Source of the DNA: Bimastos eiseni
Lineage: Eukaryota > Annelida > Clitellata > Crassiclitellata > Lumbricidae
Length of the DNA: 64,000 nucleotides
Assembly: GCA_959347315.1 (NCBI GenBank)
Contig: OY365806.1
Span: forward strand, 33,410,054 to 33,474,053
Direction of reading: 5' to 3'
The translations under genes were made by a program, and so were the position numbers. The notes beneath the pieces are model-generated. The model was not told the origin of the DNA. It did not search any database and was given only the letters and a program-made list of their open reading frames with translations. This document shows positions 61,001-64,000 of the stretch, piece after piece (position 1 is the stretch's first letter; every line of letters starts with the position of its first letter).

Positions 61001-62825
61001 TTTTAGTACATCTCTAGTCACGAGGTTAGTCTATGTCAATAAACCGTCGCTAATACATAAGTATTCTTTATTGCATAAAATAATTATTTTAACCCTGTGG
61101 CCCATCATGTCCTCGTACTAAATAAAAGTGGCCCTTAGTCGAAAAAGGTTGGGAACCACTGATCTAGACGCTGACGACACCCAGTTGTTCATTTCTTTCT
61201 CTCCAACCAGCTTCTCCAACTCCATTGATAATCTTCTCCATGTCGTCACCCAAATCTCATCCTGGATGACCTCAAATCTCCTCTGCCTGAACCCCTCCAA
61301 AACTGAATTCATTCTGATTGGCCTCCGTGAGCTACTGAAGAAAATTCCTGATCCCTCTATTTCCCTCAACTTTTATTCTGCATCCACCCACACATTCACT
61401 GCAAATTTTCCTGTCCGCAACCTAGGCATAATCTTTGACCAAAACCTTAGCTTCGCTGATCACATCCCCCATCTTTCTCGCTCTTGCTTCATGCACATCC
61501 GTGATCTTCGTAGAATCCGCCCTATGTTTGACTCCAAAACTGCATCCACAATCGCCACATCAATAGTTCACCCTAAATTGGATTACTGTAATTCCCTTTT
61601 CCTCAATATAGACACCACCCAATTAAATCGCCTCCAAGCCATTCAGAATGCTCTCGCCCGTGCTGTCAACAAGACCCAAAGCATCACCATATCACTCCTG
61701 CCCTCAAATCACTCCACTGGCTCAAAATACCTGAACGGATCGAAAATAAGGTCATTTCAGCCACCTACAACACACTGCAATCCTCACAGCCCACATATCT
61801 CATAAGTTGTTCACGATTCAGCAACATCGTTCAACCCGTTCCTCTTCCACCCTCACTCTACTTCGCCCTCCGTCACTTCATCGCTCAAATTTGCAAATCG
61901 CTCCATAGCCATTGCTGTCCCGCCTCTTTGGAACAAACTCCCTCCAGCATTACGACAAATATCCGATCCGTCCTACAAACTCACAAACACCTCACCTCTA
62001 GCTATCTCCCCACAGGTCTTTCACTCGCAACTCAAAGCACTGCTCTTTCGCAAATCCTGTCGTGATTCCTTCTCTTCCTCCTAGCTCCCTCGCCGTTTCA
62101 ACTCCAAACACCATCCACCTTAGCCGTCAATCTGTCTGCCTGCCTGACTCTCTGGATTTGATCCTCTGCCTATAGATTCTGTTTTGATTAAGCGCCTGTG
62201 AATAAGCTGGTTCCCTTCGCTTTTGTGGGCGCTGTAGAAATGTTGAGATTACGATTAAAAGGCAATTAATGGAAGAGGGATGTGAAGGGATCTGATTGGC
62301 CGGTATAGGCCACGCCCAGTGGTGCCGACGGATGGCGCTTTAATACAGGGTAGCGGCGCCCACAGACACTCTACGTGCAGCTTATAGCAACAGATTGGAC
62401 ATTGTTTCTACATCCGTGATCTCAATAAAGCGAGTCTTTTACATATCACCTTGTTCACTTCACTGTTCCTGGGCATTTGCCTCTCCCCCTCTCATCATCA
62501 CCATTTCATCATTATTTATTTACTTTTTAAGATTGACAAATGTTCTTCGTGTTCTGTTTCAGCCTGGCTCATCTTTGGCCCCGAGCTTTTAAACGGATTT
62601 GCTGACATCGACTGGTCGAACTTTGCCCACGTCGTTCTCTTATTTTTCGTCTACAACATCGTCTGGACTCTTCCTCCTCTCCTCATCTTATACGAAACCT
62701 ATCTCGACGCCACCACTGGGATCATGCGAATCATCACACCTTATCGTTCCAAATCACCAATTAGATCCTCGGGGCGAACCTTCAGTACCTTCCGTAATCG
62801 CAAGAGTAATTTCTGGCACGACTAA
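49018..62825 (+). CDS. EBP-like (EXPERA-domain) multipass membrane protein, 4 exons
   Basis: Related to emopamil-binding protein, the ER sterol delta8-delta7 isomerase. Exons 49018-49185, 51627-51761, 52713-52926 and 62563-62825 join in phase (260 codons including TAA); all junctions are GT..AG. There are four or more membrane helices, the first at about residues 8-29. Family landmarks: FTIEG (80-84), EYAMADSRW (114-122), Glu133 and Thr136 in LALELST, and NIVW (204-207) followed by TLPPL. From memory of human EBP, the catalytic set is His, Glu, Glu, Thr, Asn and Trp. Here the two Glu, Thr, Asn and Trp are kept but the His becomes Asn79 (NFTIE). The C-terminus is basic ([11 protein letters not shown]). 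The start of exon 2 could instead be the stronger acceptor just before NFTIEG, which would drop 22 residues but needs a different exon 1 donor. The last intron is 9.6 kb and full of transposons. Confidence 0.82.
49640..50075 (+). mobile_element. LINE 3' fragment in EBP-like intron 1
   Basis: It reads [20 protein letters not shown], then across frameshifts [20 protein letters not shown] and [16 protein letters not shown]. This is the same C-terminal block as the L2-type copies ([15 protein letters not shown]). Confidence 0.65.
50076..50300 (+). mobile_element. hAT-type terminus, partner not found
   Basis: CAGAGGCGTAGCTAGGGG at about 50076 has the CAGxGGCGxAxCTAGG form common to hAT ends and is followed by GGGCGCC-rich sequence. 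No inverted partner was found downstream, so it is truncated or decayed. Confidence 0.4.
50640..51290. other. Probable decayed DNA transposon with a minus-strand ORF
   Basis: CCCCTCCCCTCTTCACACGTCACACG (about 50675) and TGATGTCACATTTCTTAGACCCGCTCCCC (about 51260) resemble transposon end sequences. Between them a minus frame (51107-50883) encodes [17 protein letters not shown] and [20 protein letters not shown]. No domain is recognised. Confidence 0.35.
51290..51485 (+). repeat. L2-type LINE 3' tail
   Basis: The end of a LINE ORF remnant, then CACGTGAATAAGCTGGTGCC, AAGTGGCGCTTTAGAAGTTTGG and (ATTACG)n. It ends 140 bp before EBP-like exon 2. Confidence 0.7.
51840..52650. other. EBP-like intron 2, nothing recognised
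   Basis: A+T-rich unique sequence without exon or repeat signal. Confidence 0.35.
53010..53165 (+). repeat. GGTCTTGGTCTCGG minisatellite, left block
   Basis: Repeated TCGGTCTTGGTCTCGGACCA words, degenerate. Confidence 0.85.
53640..53795. repeat. (TA)n-(TGTGCGTG)n microsatellite
   Basis: ATATATAT runs pass into GTGTGCGTGCGTGC runs. ORFs of VCVRACV type are artefacts. Confidence 0.97.
54397..54856 (+). pseudogene. Gag-like charged coiled-coil ORF, frameshifted
   Basis: The frame begins [18 protein letters not shown], then a +1 frame (54476-54856) reads [19 protein letters not shown], a strongly charged coiled-coil stretch, then NMMNILVAV and [15 protein letters not shown], stopping at 54856. 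The layout resembles gag-like proteins of invertebrate retroelements, but no zinc knuckle, protease or RT follows. The function is unknown. Confidence 0.35.
55245..55350 (+). repeat. GGTCTTGGTCTCGG minisatellite, right block
   Basis: Same unit as 53010-53165 (GGTCTTGGTCTCGGACCATT), 2 kb away. Confidence 0.85.
56315..56481. mobile_element. hAT-type terminal fragment
   Basis: CAGAGGCGGTGACAG begins near 56318, and GGCCCGGGCCCCTAAAATCGC-type sequence precedes the LTR. The LTR element seems to have entered an older DNA transposon. Confidence 0.4.
56482..56663 (+). repeat. 5' LTR (182 bp)
   Basis: It begins TGTGAAGGGATCTGATTGG and ends ACA just before the primer-binding site. An AATAAA-type signal (TCTCAATAAAGCGAG) lies near its 3' end, with a TATATA-type box at about 56552. 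Confidence 0.9.
56664..56676 (+). other. tRNA primer-binding site
   Basis: TGGTGTCAGAAGT directly after the 5' LTR, the start common to gypsy-type primer-binding sites. Confidence 0.75.
56680..57420 (+). pseudogene. gag remnant with two zinc knuckles
   Basis: ATG at 56680 starts the gag frame ([33 protein letters not shown]). After a frame break near 57010 it goes on as [20 protein letters not shown]. Past 57293 come two knuckles, CKYC...H...C and CRRC...H...C, separated by a stop. It is a nonfunctional capsid gene copy. Confidence 0.85.
57521..57883 (+). pseudogene. Retroviral-type aspartic protease remnant
   Basis: The active-site motif is changed to [10 protein letters not shown], where the family has DSGAT, so the catalytic Asp is lost. 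A later RLILGLK resembles the flap/end motif. Confidence 0.75.
57884..58925 (+). pseudogene. Reverse transcriptase and partial RNase H remnant
   Basis: Motifs in broken frames: [28 protein letters not shown] (about 58145-58230), CADD in place of YADD (about 58385), [15 protein letters not shown], and a connection-domain segment [20 protein letters not shown]. RNase H starts (VQCDVSLD; a second frame gives [11 protein letters not shown]) and is cut off near 58925. Confidence 0.82.
58925..62262 (+). mobile_element. L2-type LINE inserted in the LTR element
   Basis: The endonuclease C-terminal part ([37 protein letters not shown]) runs from about 58990 to 59723. The RT follows after frame breaks ([45 protein letters not shown]). 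The 3' tail is GCGCCTGTGAATAAGCTGGT, then GTGGGCGCTGTAGAAATG, then ATTACGATTA at 62190-62262. Near-identical to 26470-27800, so the family was recently active. The endonuclease GDFN motif is changed to EDFK. Confidence 0.9.
60762..61161. mobile_element. 400-bp hAT-type MITE inside the LINE
   Basis: The ends CAGCGATTCCCAACCT and AGGTTGGGAACCACTG pair at 14 of 16 bases. The flanks ATCTATAC (60754-60761) and ATCTAGAC (61162-61169) are an 8-bp duplication with one change. The other LINE copy keeps the unoccupied site ATCTATACGCTGACGAC at 26808-26824. The inside has GTGGCCCGCCAGGCCTCAAAAA in tandem and A+T-rich sequence, with no ORF. Confidence 0.95.
62281..62462 (+). repeat. 3' LTR (182 bp)
   Basis: It matches the 5' LTR over its whole length with roughly 10 differences. 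It ends only 100 bp before the last EBP-like exon. Confidence 0.9.
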
Positions 62826-64000
62826 GGGAGGGGAGGAACTCACCCCCCACTCTATCCGGATAAAACTGCCTAAAGATACATTCTCAACATGGATTTACCT
62901 CTTCTGCCAGAGGTCTTCGACCGCATAGGTTAAGACTACTTCCCCATGGACTCACATTTCACTCCTGCCTGTGGGTTTTCTCCCCATATAGCTCAAACTA
63001 ACTCCCACTGATTATAAATTCCTCTTACATTTTAATTCTGTCCTATGGCCAAGCCCACTCACGTACAATGGTTTAGACAATCTCCCAATGAAGATATATT
63101 ATATTACATTGCTTACACCTCACACCTGCCAACAGATCTTCATCCGCACTAGTTCAGATTGGCTTCACTTGAAAATCCCGAAACACCAAAGATAAAATGT
63201 TGCGTTAAGCGGATATAAAATGGTTCAATTTGATAAAATTAGAGTTTCAATGTAAAGCTAGAATCGTACAGCGTTGCCATTCGAAACACGTGGCTTAATC
63301 ATAAAACAGTGTAAATTAAGACTAGATATATTCGAAATAAATATTATGTGGACGATTTGAAGTTTGAAATATTAACTTGTCGTAAATTGGAAAATAAAAG
63401 CATTTAAGTTGTGAGAAAGTCCTTTCGTACTTGAATTATCTATTTACATTTTATGTGTATGTATACAGACAGTTAATATGATGCCTTTTAAGCACCTCAC
63501 AAAACTCTGCACTGTTACATTTATTTTACCTTTAAAGCTGTTTATGGCAGGATTCAAAGTTTCAATGCTGTATCCGAATATATGCCTACATGTAAACCAA
63601 ATTTATGGGGCTTATAGGCCTACGTGGATTGGAGAATTTCTCGTATTAAAGCAATTTGGAAAAGGTTGAAGATGTTTTAGATGCAATATAGAACGACCTG
63701 ACCTGATATTGTAATTTAGATTAACCTGGGACTAATAATTATGGATGGGAACTTATGAAGCCGTCGAAAACTGGGTCACTGACCTAGATCATGTATGCCT
63801 ATGTGACTACTTCAGGGACATTTGCAGGATAGCCTAATCGGCAGTCGCGTTTGTTTTTGTTAGCGAATAAAACAAATTGATAAATAGCTAGAACTTGCAA
63901 TATAAACAAAATGTTTTCAAATGAAGCTTGTTGGACTGCAATAGCATAAACTAAGATGAACTTTTCGGCAATTAGCCGTAGGGCCTATACGTTCAGCTTT
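62826..64000. other. EBP-like 3' UTR and downstream flank
   Basis: AATAAA-type signals at about 63337 and 63393 are candidate polyadenylation sites. The plus ORF at 63478-63669 has no recognised domain. Confidence 0.35.

Larger units (their letters stand above)
56482..62462 (+). mobile_element. Ty3/gypsy-type LTR retrotransposon, interrupted and inactive
   Basis: LTRs at 56482-56663 and 62281-62462, primer-binding site TGGTGTCAGAAGT at 56664 and polypurine tract GGAAGAGGGA at 62271-62280. Gag, zinc knuckles, protease, RT and partial RNase H follow in order up to about 58920, with many stops and frameshifts. The rest of RNase H and the integrase are missing; an L2-type LINE lies there instead. 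No matching target duplication was found (GTCCA against CTGTT). It lies in the last intron of the EBP-like gene. Confidence 0.88.

Overview
The window is animal nuclear DNA: split genes with GT..AG introns, about 60% A+T, and many LINE, SINE, MITE and minisatellite sequences. The gene families, the deuterostome-style SINE and LINE tails and the very frequent word TAGGCCTA suggest a marine invertebrate deuterostome, possibly an echinoderm. That placement is an inference; no species is identified.

Four genes could be rebuilt exon by exon with matching splice phases. (1) Plus strand, 783-9893: a secreted lysyl-oxidase-like enzyme with two SRCR domains and an intact copper and quinone-cofactor site, 9 exons, 510 codons. 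(2) Minus strand, 38968 down to 24673: a three-repeat gelsolin/severin-type actin-severing protein, 12 exons found, with only the first coding exon missing. (3) Plus strand, about 41218-46699: a single-pass membrane protein not recognised as any named gene, with a signal peptide, CUB-like ectodomain, transmembrane exon and a 222-codon cytoplasmic exon (221 residues plus stop) carrying several tyrosine motifs. (4) Plus strand, 49018-62825: an EBP-like (EXPERA-domain) multipass membrane protein, 4 exons, 259 residues, whose last intron (9.6 kb) holds nested transposable elements. Two weaker coding candidates are a cysteine-rich, signal-peptide-like ORF with a MRFGKR processing motif (minus, 13491-13790) and a receptor-tail-like ORF (minus, 47916-48135).

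The remainder is mostly repeats. CR1/L2-type LINE copies lie at about 19.9-22.1, 26.5-27.8, 33.9-35.3, 39.1-39.7, 43.2-44.6, 49.6-50.1 and 58.9-62.3 kb, plus a set of short shared 3' tails. A Ty3/gypsy-type LTR element with 182-bp LTRs (56482-62462) was entered by an L2-type LINE, which was itself entered by a 400-bp hAT-type MITE. Two more hAT-type MITEs have 8-bp target duplications, and one long TIR element looks Harbinger-like. Tandem arrays of 12, 13, 15, 20 and 25 bp units and a 1-kb tetranucleotide array are concentrated in and around the gelsolin introns.

The genes show no operon-like organisation. They are independent transcription units: an extracellular-matrix cross-linker, a cytoskeletal severing protein, an orphan cell-surface receptor and a sterol-isomerase-like membrane protein.
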